Source: Pseudomonas sp. GR 6-02 (lineage in GTDB: Bacteria > Pseudomonadota > Gammaproteobacteria > Pseudomonadales > Pseudomonadaceae). Taken from it: a stretch of 64,000 nucleotides of DNA. Each line of letters opens with the position of its first letter. The stretch's first letter is position 1. The DNA lies in the NCBI RefSeq assembly GCF_001655615.1, contig NZ_CP011567.1, positions 620,001 through 684,000 of the forward strand. The letters are read 5' to 3'. Shown piece by piece: positions 1-8,689 of the stretch. A program made the position numbers and the translations under genes. The notes under the pieces were generated by a model that saw nothing but the letters and a program-made list of their open reading frames with translations, was not told the origin of the DNA and did no database searches.

Positions 1-402
1 CGGTTGTTGCTCGGCAGTCTCGGCAATGGCAACCAGAAACCGACCTGGTTCCTCAAAGCCTGGGCCGATCGGGTTCAGCAGCATTACTTCCCCTACCTGA
101 AACCGGTGGAATGGGAATGCACCTGGACCGGTTGCATCGCCTTCACCCCCGATCATTTGATGCGCCTGTTCGAGCCGGCACCGGGTCTGGTGGCCGTTAC
201 TGGTTACAACGGTCGAGGCGTGACCACCGGCACAGTGGTCGGCAAAGCCTTCGCCGACTACTTGTGTAACGGAAATCCTCAAGCCCTGCCGATTCCCTTC
301 GCACCCATGCAGCCATTGGCGGGCGTGGGGCTGCGAAGCTGCCTGTATGAGGCCGGTTTTTCGCTGTATCACGCGGGCCAGTGCCTGCGGATCGTGATCT
401 GA
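1..402 (+). CDS. FAD-dependent oxidoreductase (DAO family), C-terminal part
   Basis: The frame is open from the first base, so the gene is cut by the window edge and only about 133 C-terminal residues are seen. The stretch GYNGRGVTTGTVVGKAFADY is the glycine-rich C-terminal FAD-contacting segment of the D-amino-acid-oxidase fold, as in gamma-glutamylputrescine oxidases and related amine or amino-acid oxidoreductases. The N-terminal Rossmann motif lies outside the window, so the substrate cannot be assigned. It sits upstream of the liv operon on the same strand, but about 360 bases and a separate sigma-54 promoter intervene, so co-transcription is unlikely. The family call is firm and the substrate is unknown. 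Confidence 0.8.
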   Translation, partial: RLLLGSLGNGNQKPTWFLKAWADRVQQHYFPYLKPVEWECTWTGCIAFTPDHLMRLFEPAPGLVAVTGYNGRGVTTGTVVGKAFADYLCNGNPQALPIPFAPMQPLAGVGLRSCLYEAGFSLYHAGQCLRIVI

Positions 403-765
403 TTGTTGAAATATGTTGCTGGAAGCAGCGCTTTTCAGCGAAGCGGCTAGCCTGTAATGGTGCGGGTTGTAGCAGTTGCGCACCAGCAGTGTGCAGTTCG
501 GTGACGCGGGCTGTTACAGGCAGGTTGCACATCGTTTGGCGCTGCGGTTGCAATGATGGCGCATGCGGGTTGCGCCTTTTGAAATAAATGGTTTCACCTC
601 CCGCGGTTTAGACGGTTGCACGCCCAATGAAAATGGGATCGAAACAGTCGAAATAACAAGAAAGCAGCGACTTTTTTCAGAATAAAAAACCGATGGCACG
701 GCCCTTGCTCTGAGCATTCAGTGAAGTCGCAGTGCCAACTAAAAAAAACCTTGGAGCACCACCTC
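403..765 (+). other. Intergenic region carrying the liv operon promoter
   Basis: This 360-base gap holds no convincing gene. Small open frames here lack ribosome binding sites and family resemblance. Its main feature is the sigma-54 promoter at 694-709. The 290 bases upstream of it have room for an enhancer-binding activator such as NtrC, but I could not identify a clear binding site by eye. A Shine-Dalgarno GGAG at 753-756 precedes the livJ ATG. Confidence 0.6.
694..709 (+). promoter_or_regulatory. Sigma-54 (RpoN) -24/-12 promoter of the liv operon
   Basis: The sequence TGGCACGGCCCTTGCT matches the RpoN consensus TGGCACG-N4-TTGC(A/T) at every fixed position. The GG of the -24 element lies at 695-696 and the GC of the -12 element at 707-708. 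Transcription should start near 720, about 45 bases before the livJ ATG at 766. The match is seen directly; control by RpoN with an NtrC-like activator is inferred. Confidence 0.88.
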
Positions 766-1899
766 ATGTCCCAGACGTTTTACAAGAAAGGCTTTCTGGC
801 CCTCGCAGTGGCAGCTGCGTTGGGTGTTTCTGCGTTTGCACAGGCTGATGTGAAAATCGGTGTGGCCGGCCCTATGACAGGCGCCAACGCGGCATTTGGC
901 GAGCAGTACATGAAGGGTGCGCAGGCAGCCGCTGATGCGGTCAACGCCGCCGGCGGTGTCAACGGGGAAAAAATCGTACTGGTCAAAGGCGATGACGCCT
1001 GCGAGCCGAAGCAGGCTGTGACGGTCGCCAAAGACCTGACTGAAAAGAAAGTCGTTGGTGTGGTAGGTCACTTCTGCTCCTCGTCGACCATCCCTGCCTC
1101 CGAGATCTACGATGAAGCCGGCATCATCACGATCACCCCAGGTTCCACCAACCCCAAGGTGACCGAGCGCGGCCTGAGTGCCATGTTCCGCATGTGCGGG
1201 CGTGACGACCAGCAAGGTATCGTGGCTGGCGACTATATCGTCGACGTGCTCAAGGGCAAGAAAGTCGCCGTGCTGCACGACAAGGACACCTATGGCCAAG
1301 GCTTGGCAGATGCCACCAAGGCTCAACTGATCAAGCGCGGCGTAACGCCAGTGCTGTATGAAGGCCTGACTCGCGGCGAGAAAGACTTCAGCGCCGTCGT
1401 CACCAAGATCCGTGCGGCCGGTGCCGACGTGGTCTACTTCGGCGGCTTGCACCCGGAAGCCGGTCCACTGGTTCGGCAACTGCGTGAACAGGGCCTCAAA
1501 GACGTCAAGTTCATGTCCGATGACGGCATCGTGACTGACGAACTGGTGACCACCGCCGGTGGCCCACAGAACGTTGATGGCGTACTGATGACCTTCGGCG
1601 CCGACCCACGTCTGCTGCCAGACAGCAAGACCGTGGTAGACGCCTTCCGCAAGGCCGGCACCGAACCTGAAGGCTACACCTTGTACGCTTACGCTTCGGT
1701 CCAGACCCTGGCCGCAGCGTTCAATGGCGCCAAATCCAACAAGGGCGAAGACGCTGCCAAATGGCTGAAAGCCAACCCGGTCAAGACCGTCATGGGCGAG
1801 AAGACCTGGGACAGCAAGGGCGACCTGAAAGTCTCCGACTACGTGGTTTACAAGTGGGACAAGGACGGCAAATACCACCAGCTGGAAAAACAGAAGTGA
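766..1899 (+). CDS. livJ: Branched-chain amino-acid ABC transporter, periplasmic binding protein
   Basis: The 377-residue protein starts with a Sec signal peptide (about residues 1-27, ending AFAQA before DVKIG). A type I periplasmic binding fold of the LivJ/BraC family follows, with the typical opening GVAGPMTGANAAFGEQYMKG and a Cys pair near the first ligand loop. It captures leucine, isoleucine, valine or related amino acids for the LivHM-GF membrane complex encoded next. I chose the ATG at 766 over an in-frame upstream GTG because it has a good GGAG site and starts directly at the signal peptide. Close paralogues bind other amino acids or amides, so the exact ligand is inferred. Confidence 0.9.
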   Translation: MSQTFYKKGFLALAVAAALGVSAFAQADVKIGVAGPMTGANAAFGEQYMKGAQAAADAVNAAGGVNGEKIVLVKGDDACEPKQAVTVAKDLTEKKVVGVVGHFCSSSTIPASEIYDEAGIITITPGSTNPKVTERGLSAMFRMCGRDDQQGIVAGDYIVDVLKGKKVAVLHDKDTYGQGLADATKAQLIKRGVTPVLYEGLTRGEKDFSAVVTKIRAAGADVVYFGGLHPEAGPLVRQLREQGLKDVKFMSDDGIVTDELVTTAGGPQNVDGVLMTFGADPRLLPDSKTVVDAFRKAGTEPEGYTLYAYASVQTLAAAFNGAKSNKGEDAAKWLKANPVKTVMGEKTWDSKGDLKVSDYVVYKWDKDGKYHQLEKQK

Positions 1900-2070
1900 T
1901 ATGAGCGGTTGATCTGCCCGGCGCCTTGCGCGCCGGGCAGTCCTGAAACATGTCCGTGCAGTACCTGTCTTTTCTCGTAGAGCTGCACACAACCGAGTTG
2001 CGCCGGCGGCTGAACCCCGGTCCGTCGCACCCGGCTTCTGTGCAGTCTCTCAAGTGCGTGAGATTGCGTT

Positions 2071-2985
2071 ATGGATGGTATTTTCCTGCAGCAACTGGTC
2101 AACGGCCTGACCCTCGGGTCGGTCTATGGCCTGATCGCCATCGGCTACACAATGGTCTATGGCATCATCGGCATGATCAACTTCGCCCATGGCGAGGTTT
2201 ATATGATCTCTGCGTACCTCGCGGCGATCAGTCTGGCTCTGCTGGCTTACTTCGGTATTGAATCCTTCCCGCTGCTGATGCTCGGCACCCTGGTTTTCAC
2301 CATCATCGTCACCGCGGTGTATGGCTGGGTCATTGAGCGTGTCGCTTACAAACCGCTGCGCAACTCCACCCGACTGGCACCGCTGATCAGCGCCATCGGT
2401 ATTTCCCTGATCCTGCAAAACTATGCACAGATCAGTCAGGGCGCCCGTCAACAGGGTGTACCAACACTGCTGACCGGTGCATGGCGAGTTGAAGTCGGGA
2501 GCGGCTTCGTTCAACTCACCTACACCAAAATCTTCATTCTGGTTGCCGCATTCGTCGGCATGGGCTTGCTGACCTATGTCATCAAGTACACCAAACTCGG
2601 CCGCATGTGCCGCGCCACCCAGCAAGACCGCAAGATGGCTTCGATCCTGGGGATCAACACCGATCGGGTGATTTCCTACGTGTTCATCATCGGTGCGGCG
2701 ATGGCGGCCCTGGCCGGTGTGCTGATCACCATGAACTACGGCACGTTCGACTTCTACGCAGGCTTCGTCATCGGGATCAAGGCGTTCACTGCGGCAGTGC
2801 TCGGCGGGATCGGCTCACTGCCCGGCGCCATGCTGGGAGGGATCATTCTCGGGATCTCCGAGTCGCTGTTCTCGGGGTTGGTCAACTCGGATTACAAAGA
2901 CGTTTTCAGCTTCTCGCTGCTCGTTCTTGTTCTGGTCTTTCGGCCTCAAGGCCTGCTTGGCCGTCCTCTTGTGTCGAAGGTGTAA
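2071..2985 (+). CDS. livH: Branched-chain amino-acid ABC transporter permease LivH
   Basis: This 304-residue integral membrane protein belongs to the LivH/BraD family. It opens LQQLVNGLTLGSVYGLIAIG, the conserved first helix of the family, and continues with about eight hydrophobic segments. The conserved cytoplasmic stretch with RATQQDRKMASILGIN couples to the ATPases. It pairs with LivM to form the inner-membrane channel. A 171-base gap separates it from livJ, enough for a partial terminator that would give more binding protein than permease, though no strong hairpin is evident. livM follows after three bases, so translation is probably coupled. Confidence 0.93.
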   Translation: MDGIFLQQLVNGLTLGSVYGLIAIGYTMVYGIIGMINFAHGEVYMISAYLAAISLALLAYFGIESFPLLMLGTLVFTIIVTAVYGWVIERVAYKPLRNSTRLAPLISAIGISLILQNYAQISQGARQQGVPTLLTGAWRVEVGSGFVQLTYTKIFILVAAFVGMGLLTYVIKYTKLGRMCRATQQDRKMASILGINTDRVISYVFIIGAAMAALAGVLITMNYGTFDFYAGFVIGIKAFTAAVLGGIGSLPGAMLGGIILGISESLFSGLVNSDYKDVFSFSLLVLVLVFRPQGLLGRPLVSKV

Positions 2986-2988
2986 GCG

Positions 2989-4269
2989 ATGTCTTCAACC
3001 ACTAAAACCATTGATGTCAAAAAAAGCCTGGTTGACGCGATTCTTGCCGGCCTCATCGCCCTGATTGTGTTCGGCCCGATTGTTGGTGTGGTCCTCGACG
3101 GCTACGGCTTCAACCTGCAGCCGACGCGCGTGGCATGGATAGTCGCCATCGTTATGGCTGGCCGCTTTGCCCTGAGCCTATTCTTGCAAACCCCCAAAGG
3201 CCTGAGAATTCTCGAAGGCTTCGAGAGCACCGGTTCCGGGGTTCATGTTCTGGCGCCTGATTACAAATCCCGGTTGCGCTGGGTCGTCCCGCTGGTGATC
3301 GTTGTCGCCGTGGTATTCCCGTTCTTCTCCAACTCTTACCTGTTGGGCGTGGTCATCCTTGGGTTGATCTACGTGCTGCTGGGCCTGGGCCTGAACATCG
3401 TGGTCGGCCTGGCCGGCCTGCTCGACCTGGGTTATGTGGCGTTCTATGCCATCGGTGCCTACGGCCTGGCGCTCGGTTACCAATATCTGGGGCTGGGCTT
3501 CTGGACGGTGCTGCCTTTGGCGGCGATCACTGCCGGGCTGGCGGGGTGCATCCTGGGTTTCCCGGTGCTGCGTCTGCACGGCGACTATCTGGCAATCGTG
3601 ACCCTGGGCTTTGGTGAAATCATCCGGTTGATCCTCAACAACTGGTTGTCCCTGACCGGTGGCCCGAATGGCATGGCGGCGCCGTTGCCAACTTTCTTCG
3701 GTCTCGAATTCGGAAAGCGGGCGAAGGACGGCGGGGTACCTTTTCATGAGTTCTTCGGCATCGCCTACAACCCGGACGTGAAGTACTACTTCATTTATGC
3801 GGTGTTGTTCCTGGTGGTGCTGGCCGTGCTGTACATCAAGCATCGCTTGACCCGCATGCCGGTCGGTCGCGCATGGGAAGCCTTGCGTGAAGACGAAATC
3901 GCCTGTCGCTCCATGGGTCTGAATCACGTACTGGTCAAACTGTCGGCGTTCACCATCGGCGCATCGACGGCGGGCCTGGCCGGCGTGTTCTTCGCGACCT
4001 ATCAGGGCTTTGTGAACCCGACCTCGTTCACCTTCTTCGAATCGGCATTGATCCTCGCCATCGTGGTACTTGGCGGCATGGGTTCGACCATCGGCGTGGT
4101 GATGGCAGCATTCGTGTTGACCGTCGCCCCGGAACTGCTGCGCGGCTTCGCTGAATATCGCGTGCTGCTGTTCGGCATCCTGATGGTGTTGATGATGATT
4201 TGGCGACCGCGCGGCCTGATCCGGATCAGCCGTACCGGTGTGACCCCGCGTAAAGGAGTAGCGCCATGA
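2989..4269 (+). CDS. livM: Branched-chain amino-acid ABC transporter permease LivM
   Basis: This is the second permease of the Liv complex, 426 residues with about ten hydrophobic segments. As is usual for LivM it is longer than LivH and has an N-terminal extension of about 100 residues before the family core. The core holds GLNIVVGLAGLLDLGYVAFY and, later, the ATPase-coupling segment with ALREDEIACRSMGLN. The gene starts three bases after livH and its end overlaps livG by four bases (ATGA). It acts in the inner membrane as a heterodimer with LivH. Confidence 0.93.
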   Translation: MSSTTKTIDVKKSLVDAILAGLIALIVFGPIVGVVLDGYGFNLQPTRVAWIVAIVMAGRFALSLFLQTPKGLRILEGFESTGSGVHVLAPDYKSRLRWVVPLVIVVAVVFPFFSNSYLLGVVILGLIYVLLGLGLNIVVGLAGLLDLGYVAFYAIGAYGLALGYQYLGLGFWTVLPLAAITAGLAGCILGFPVLRLHGDYLAIVTLGFGEIIRLILNNWLSLTGGPNGMAAPLPTFFGLEFGKRAKDGGVPFHEFFGIAYNPDVKYYFIYAVLFLVVLAVLYIKHRLTRMPVGRAWEALREDEIACRSMGLNHVLVKLSAFTIGASTAGLAGVFFATYQGFVNPTSFTFFESALILAIVVLGGMGSTIGVVMAAFVLTVAPELLRGFAEYRVLLFGILMVLMMIWRPRGLIRISRTGVTPRKGVAP

Positions 4270-5138
4270 GTGAAGTCGTACTCTCGGTCGAGAACCTGAT
4301 GATGCACTTCGGTGGCATCAAGGCGTTGAGTGACGTCAGCCTGAAGGTCAAGCGCAACTCGATCTTCGCGTTGATCGGCCCCAACGGCGCGGGCAAGACC
4401 ACTGTGTTCAACTGCTTGACCGGGTTCTATAAAGCGTCCGGCGGGCATATCGAGCTCAACACCCGTGGGGTGAAGACCAACGTCATCAAAATGCTCGGGG
4501 AGCCGTTCAAGGCAACCGATTTCGTTTCGCCGAAAAGCTTCATCAGCCGGCTCCACTACAAGATGTTCGGTGGCACGCACCTGATCAACCGTGCCGGTTT
4601 GGCGCGGACTTTCCAGAACATTCGCCTGTTCAAGGAGATGTCGGTACTGGAAAACCTGCTGGTAGCCCAGCACATGTGGGTCAACCGCGGCATGCTGGCC
4701 GGCATCCTCAACACCAAGGGTTATCGCAAGGCCGAAAGCGATGCGCTGGACCACGCCTTCTACTGGCTGGAAGTGGTGGACCTGGTGGACTGCGCCAACC
4801 GTCTGGCCGGTGAACTGTCCTATGGTCAGCAACGCCGTCTGGAGATCGCCCGGGCCATGTGTACCCGGCCGCAGATCATCTGCCTCGACGAACCGGCCGC
4901 CGGCCTCAACCCTCAGGAAACCGAAGCGCTGAGCGCGATGATCCGGCTGCTGCGTGACGAGCATGATCTGACCGTGGTGTTGATCGAGCACGACATGGGC
5001 ATGGTCATGAGCATTTCCGACCACATCGTGGTGCTGGACCACGGCGTTGTCATCGCCGAGGGCGGGCCTGATGCGATCCGACACGATCCGAAAGTGATTG
5101 CCGCCTACCTGGGCGCCGACGAAGAGGAACTGGTATGA
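4266..5138 (+). CDS. livG: Branched-chain amino-acid ABC transporter ATPase LivG
   Basis: This ABC ATPase has Walker A GPNGAGKT (residues 38-45), Q-loop ARTFQNIRLF, signature LSYGQQRRLEIARAM, Walker B IICLDEPAAGLNP and the switch histidine in LIEHDMGMVMS. At 290 residues it is about 35 longer than BraF-type LivG. The extra residues lie between Walker A and the Q-loop (about 57-95, with KTNVIKMLGEPFKATDFVSP), where BraF has a short linker. This fits the second Liv cluster of pseudomonads rather than the BraCDEFG set. It overlaps livM and livF by ATGA junctions. Confidence 0.93.
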   Translation: MSEVVLSVENLMMHFGGIKALSDVSLKVKRNSIFALIGPNGAGKTTVFNCLTGFYKASGGHIELNTRGVKTNVIKMLGEPFKATDFVSPKSFISRLHYKMFGGTHLINRAGLARTFQNIRLFKEMSVLENLLVAQHMWVNRGMLAGILNTKGYRKAESDALDHAFYWLEVVDLVDCANRLAGELSYGQQRRLEIARAMCTRPQIICLDEPAAGLNPQETEALSAMIRLLRDEHDLTVVLIEHDMGMVMSISDHIVVLDHGVVIAEGGPDAIRHDPKVIAAYLGADEEELV

Positions 5139-5851
5139 GTCAACCGATCCTCGAACTGAAAGAGATCGACGTGTTCTACGGACCGATCCAGGCCCTGAAG
5201 AAAGTCTCGTTGCACATCAATGAAGGGGAGACCGTCAGCCTGATCGGCTCCAACGGTGCCGGCAAGTCGACCCTGCTGATGTCGATTTTCGGTCAGCCAC
5301 GGGCGACTGACGGGCAAATCGTCTATCAGGGTGTGGATATCACTCACAAGTCGTCCCACTACATCGCCTCCAACGGTATCGCTCAGTCGCCGGAAGGCCG
5401 CCGGGTGTTCCCCGACATGACCGTCGAGGAAAACCTGCTGATGGGCACCATCCCGATCGGTGACAAGTACGCCGCCGAGGACATGGAGCGCATGTTCGAG
5501 CTGTTTCCGCGGCTCAAGGAACGGCGTAACCAGCGGGCCATGACCATGTCCGGTGGCGAGCAGCAAATGCTCGCCATTGCCCGGGCGTTGATGAGCCGAC
5601 CCAAGCTGTTGCTGCTCGATGAGCCGAGCCTGGGGCTGGCGCCGATTGTGGTGAAACAGATCTTCGCGACCCTGCGGGAACTGGCCAAGACGGGCATGAC
5701 CATCTTTTTGGTGGAGCAGAACGCCAACCACGCCCTCAAGCTGTCGGACCGGGCGTACGTGATGGTCAACGGGCAGATCCGCCTCAGCGGCACCGGCAAG
5801 GAGCTGCTGGTGAACGAGGAGGTGCGTAACGCCTATCTCGGCGGGCACTAA
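5135..5851 (+). CDS. livF: Branched-chain amino-acid ABC transporter ATPase LivF
   Basis: This 238-residue ABC ATPase is the partner of LivG. Walker A GSNGAGKST is at about residues 38-46, the signature MSGGEQQMLAIARALM follows, then Walker B LLLLDEPSLGLAP, and the switch histidine lies in EQNANHALKLSD. It ends DEEVRNAYLGGH-style (VRNAYLGGH), the typical LivF C-terminus. It starts within the last codons of livG and is the last gene of the operon; a strong hairpin with a T-run follows 17 bases later. Confidence 0.93.
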   Translation: MSQPILELKEIDVFYGPIQALKKVSLHINEGETVSLIGSNGAGKSTLLMSIFGQPRATDGQIVYQGVDITHKSSHYIASNGIAQSPEGRRVFPDMTVEENLLMGTIPIGDKYAAEDMERMFELFPRLKERRNQRAMTMSGGEQQMLAIARALMSRPKLLLLDEPSLGLAPIVVKQIFATLRELAKTGMTIFLVEQNANHALKLSDRAYVMVNGQIRLSGTGKELLVNEEVRNAYLGGH

Positions 5852-5868
5852 ACCGAAGAGCCTGGAAA

Positions 5869-5897
5869 ACGCCCTGACGAACTCAGGGCGTTTTTTT
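5869..5897 (+). terminator. Rho-independent terminator of the liv operon
   Basis: A perfect 9-base stem ACGCCCTGA / TCAGGGCGT with a 5-base loop (5878-5882) is followed by seven T residues. It lies just after livF and closes the operon. Confidence 0.93.
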
Positions 5898-6596
5898 ATG
5901 CCCGCACAATCCCTACACGAGGCTGTGGTTTGAGGTAAAGGGAAATTGTGGAAAACAATATTCATGACCTCTCAAAGCGCGACATAAAGCCGCTGCAAAT
6001 TGCTGTTTTGTCACGGTTTTGACTTGTCCCCGTTTGCTGTGGAGCTGGCTGTGAATAACGTGGGAGTAGCTGGCTGTAAGCCTTTGAATACGTGGCTTTC
6101 AGAGAGATGACTGTTTTTTGATCAGGTGCTTTTGGCGAACCTGAAGTGGGCATTGTCAACCTTTTTGTTATGAGCGAAGCCGGTGTGAGCCGAGGTGGAC
6201 AAGCCTGTGGATAAGTCTGTGGTTAAACTCTGGAAAGACTCGGCTGAGGGCCGTGGTTGCTGGCTTGGCGCCATCGTCGCTATGACCGCTCAGTCGTGCA
6301 AATTGCCCTGGACTACACAGCGGATGCCTCAGGGTCAAGCAAAAAACTTTCAAATATGCCCGCAAAGCCTTGTGGATAGCGGCTTGCAGCTTTTCCACTT
6401 GCCCCCGGAAACTGTGGACCGGCCTGTGGATAAGGTGCGCGTACATGGCTGCAAGCCACGGGGCATGGGGTGTTGCCAGCATTGATCATTTTTTGTACGG
6501 TTTTTGCCATGGTTGCCGCTGTGGAAAAGGCCGGGCATGCTGCCGGTTGATTTTCTATTCCAAGGGCTGACTGTCAGCCGACGCAAGGAGAACACG
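5898..6596 (+). other. Gene-free region with a cluster of DnaA-box-like 9-mers
   Basis: About 700 bases without a credible gene. Seven 9-mers matching TGTGGATAA (reverse complement of the DnaA box TTATCCACA) with at most one mismatch lie on the same strand. Perfect copies are at 6206-6214 and 6425-6433. One-mismatch copies are at 5947-5955, 6050-6058, 6218-6226, 6371-6379 and 6520-6528. Short frames across it (for example 6195-6485) only translate the repeats and have no clear ribosome binding site. The cluster could bind DnaA, as datA- or DARS-type loci do, but no origin genes are nearby. Confidence 0.55.
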
Positions 6597-7364
6597 ATGT
6601 CCAACACCCTGTTTATTACCGGCGCGACCTCCGGTTTTGGTGAAGCCTGTGCCCGTCGTTTTGCCGAGGCCGGCTGGAAACTGGTGCTGACAGGTCGTCG
6701 TGAAGAGCGCCTCAATGCCCTGTGCGCCGAGTTGTCGAAACAGACCGAGGTCCATGGCCTGGTGCTCGACGTACGGGACCGCAAGGCCATGGAGGAGGCG
6801 ATTGCCAACCTGCCGCCATCCTTCGCCAAGCTGCGCGGGCTGATCAACAACGCCGGCCTGGCCCTGGGTGTGGACCCGGCGCCCAAGTGCAATCTCGATG
6901 ATTGGGACACCATGGTCGACACCAACATCAAAGGCCTGATGTACAGCACCCGCCTGTTGCTGCCACGTTTGATCGCTCATGGTCGTGGCGCCAGCATCGT
7001 CAACCTCGGCTCCATCGCCGGCAACTACCCGTACCCGGGCAGCCACGTGTATGGCGCGAGCAAGGCGTTCGTCAAACAGTTCTCCCTGAACCTGCGCTGC
7101 GACCTGCAAGGTACGGGCGTGCGGGTCAGCAACATCGAGCCGGGCCTGTGCGAGAGCGAGTTCTCGCTGGTGCGTTTCGCCGGTGACCAGGAGCGTTACA
7201 ACGCCACTTACGCCGGTGCCGACCCGATCCAGCCGCAAGACATCGCCGAGACCATTTTCTGGGTGCTCAACGCACCGGCCCACATCAACATCAACAGCCT
7301 TGAGCTGATGCCGGTGAGCCAGACCTGGAGTGGGTTTGCCATTGAGCGTAATGCCAAGGTGTAA
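6597..7364 (+). CDS. Short-chain dehydrogenase/reductase, YdfG-like
   Basis: This classical SDR of 255 residues has the cofactor motif TGATSGFGEA at residues 8-17, NNAG near residue 86 and the catalytic YGASK. It closely follows the YdfG type (NADP-dependent 3-hydroxy acid / L-allo-threonine dehydrogenase), including INSLELMPVSQTWSGFA near the C-terminus. The ATG at 6597 is preceded by AAGGAG at ideal spacing. An upstream in-frame ATG at 6504 would add a non-conserved leader and is rejected. It probably oxidises beta-hydroxy acids or serine/threonine-like substrates in the cytoplasm; the physiological substrate is not shown by sequence. Confidence 0.87.
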   Translation: MSNTLFITGATSGFGEACARRFAEAGWKLVLTGRREERLNALCAELSKQTEVHGLVLDVRDRKAMEEAIANLPPSFAKLRGLINNAGLALGVDPAPKCNLDDWDTMVDTNIKGLMYSTRLLLPRLIAHGRGASIVNLGSIAGNYPYPGSHVYGASKAFVKQFSLNLRCDLQGTGVRVSNIEPGLCESEFSLVRFAGDQERYNATYAGADPIQPQDIAETIFWVLNAPAHININSLELMPVSQTWSGFAIERNAKV

Positions 7365-7380
7365 GACCGAGTAACGGCTG

Positions 7381-7473
7381 TTCGCGGGCAAGCCTCGCTC
7401 CTACGGATTATGTGTTGTTCGCAGAGTCGCGATTCAACATAAAACCTGTAGGAGCGAGGCTTGCCCGCGAAAA
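7381..7473. repeat. REP pair (GTAGGAGCGAGGCTTGCCCGCG family)
   Basis: Two inverted copies of the 20-odd-base REP unit flank about 40 bases of spacer (7381-7406 and 7448-7473). It lies between the convergent SDR and epimerase genes, where it may stabilise or end both transcripts. Confidence 0.9.
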
Positions 7474-7484
7474 CAATTTTTCAG

Positions 7485-8612
7485 TCAGCGCAAATACTCG
7501 GCCAATCCGCGATAGCAGGTTGCCAAGTGATAAGGCGTGGTCGAAGGCATGTCCTTGCGGCTCACTTCGCCCTGCTCATCGCGACACTCATACCAACCGC
7601 CCGCATGCAGAAAGCTTTGTTGCAACGCCTGCAATTGGCGTTGCACCGATGCTTCGCTGTCCGGGCGCAAGGTCAGGGCGCGCAGGTATTCGGCTTGAGC
7701 CCAGATGCGTTGGGTTGCGTCGCGAGGGTGATCATCCAGTTCCAGCATCGCTCGCACGGCACCGGTCTGCTGATCGACACCCCGTTGCTCGGTGAACGCA
7801 AACGCGCGCTCCAGCGAGGCATGCAGTGTCGAGTCGCGCAGCAATGGCGAGGATTGCAGCAGGAAATACCATTCGAACTGATGGCCCGGCTCGAACCAGT
7901 TATCCACAGCTCCCAGCGGCTTCTCCATCAACACCGCATGTCGCGGGTCGATGAAACGCTTTTGCATGGCTGTGCATAACTCGATGAGTGCGTTCTGCAC
8001 AGCCGCGTCTTCGCGCACCGAAAGGGTGGCGAGGAAGGCTTCGGCCAAATGCATCAGAGGGTTCTGCAATGGCCCGGAGTCGAGCGAGGACCAATCACGG
8101 TCCAGGCTGGCTTCGTACAGGCCGTCGCCCGTGGCGAAACGCTGCGCTACCACTTCCAGCGCGGCGTTGAGTACCGACTCCACCAGCGGTTCGCGAACCT
8201 TGTCCCAATAATGGGCGCAGGCGAACAGGATGAAGGCGTGGGTGTAGAGGTCTTTGCGCTGGTCCAGCGGCGTACCTTGCGGGTCGATGCTGTAGAACCA
8301 GCCGCCATGCTCGGCATCGTGGAAATGCCGTTGCAAGGAACGAAACAGCGCCGCCGCGCGCTCTTCAGCCTTGGGCACCTGGCCGATCAGGCTGGAGAAC
8401 AGGTACAGCTGCCGCGCGCAGGCCATGGCCCGGTAGCGCTGAGTGGGCAGCGGTTTATGCTCGGCATCCAGCGCCTCATAAGGCAACGCCATGTCGGCGT
8501 TCCAGCCGGGGCCCTGCCAGAGCGGCACGATCACGTCCTGGAAGTGCTGGTGCACTGAGGCGAACAGGGCGGTCAATTCAGGCTGGGAGGCAGAGCGGGA
8601 AGCATGCGGCAT
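7485..8612 (-). CDS. AGE-family sugar epimerase/isomerase
   Basis: The 375-residue protein belongs to the N-acylglucosamine 2-epimerase fold, an (alpha/alpha)6 barrel. Conserved pieces include RYRAMACARQLYLFS near residue 60, HGGWFYSIDPQGTP, KDLYTHAFILFACAHYW and, near the C-terminus, KDMPSTTPYHLATCYRGLAE. The family contains GlcNAc 2-epimerases and mannose or sulfoquinovose isomerases (YihS type). Bacterial members of this length without a kinase partner are often aldose-ketose isomerases, so mannose-fructose isomerisation is a reasonable guess. No sugar-transport gene is adjacent, so context does not help. Confidence 0.78.
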   Translation of the reverse strand: MPHASRSASQPELTALFASVHQHFQDVIVPLWQGPGWNADMALPYEALDAEHKPLPTQRYRAMACARQLYLFSSLIGQVPKAEERAAALFRSLQRHFHDAEHGGWFYSIDPQGTPLDQRKDLYTHAFILFACAHYWDKVREPLVESVLNAALEVVAQRFATGDGLYEASLDRDWSSLDSGPLQNPLMHLAEAFLATLSVREDAAVQNALIELCTAMQKRFIDPRHAVLMEKPLGAVDNWFEPGHQFEWYFLLQSSPLLRDSTLHASLERAFAFTEQRGVDQQTGAVRAMLELDDHPRDATQRIWAQAEYLRALTLRPDSEASVQRQLQALQQSFLHAGGWYECRDEQGEVSRKDMPSTTPYHLATCYRGLAEYLR

Positions 8613-8689
8613 TGGCTGGCGTCGTCACGGCAGGGTTAATTGCGCGACATGTTAGCAGGCCTTAGAGATGCGGTGTCTGTCAGGCCGCC

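Noticed and set aside
739..1992. 417-codon minus-strand frame opposite livJ
   Set aside because: It is a codon-bias shadow of livJ without a start context or homology.
6195..6485. Open frame of 96 codons across the DnaA-box cluster
   Set aside because: The translation mainly reads the repeated 9-mers (VDKPVDK), has no clear ribosome site and an opposing frame of similar length exists. It is better explained as non-coding.
7381..7473. REP pairs considered as CRISPR repeats or insertion-sequence ends
   Set aside because: The units are inverted rather than direct, come in pairs with one spacer, recur singly across the window and carry no transposase or regular spacing.
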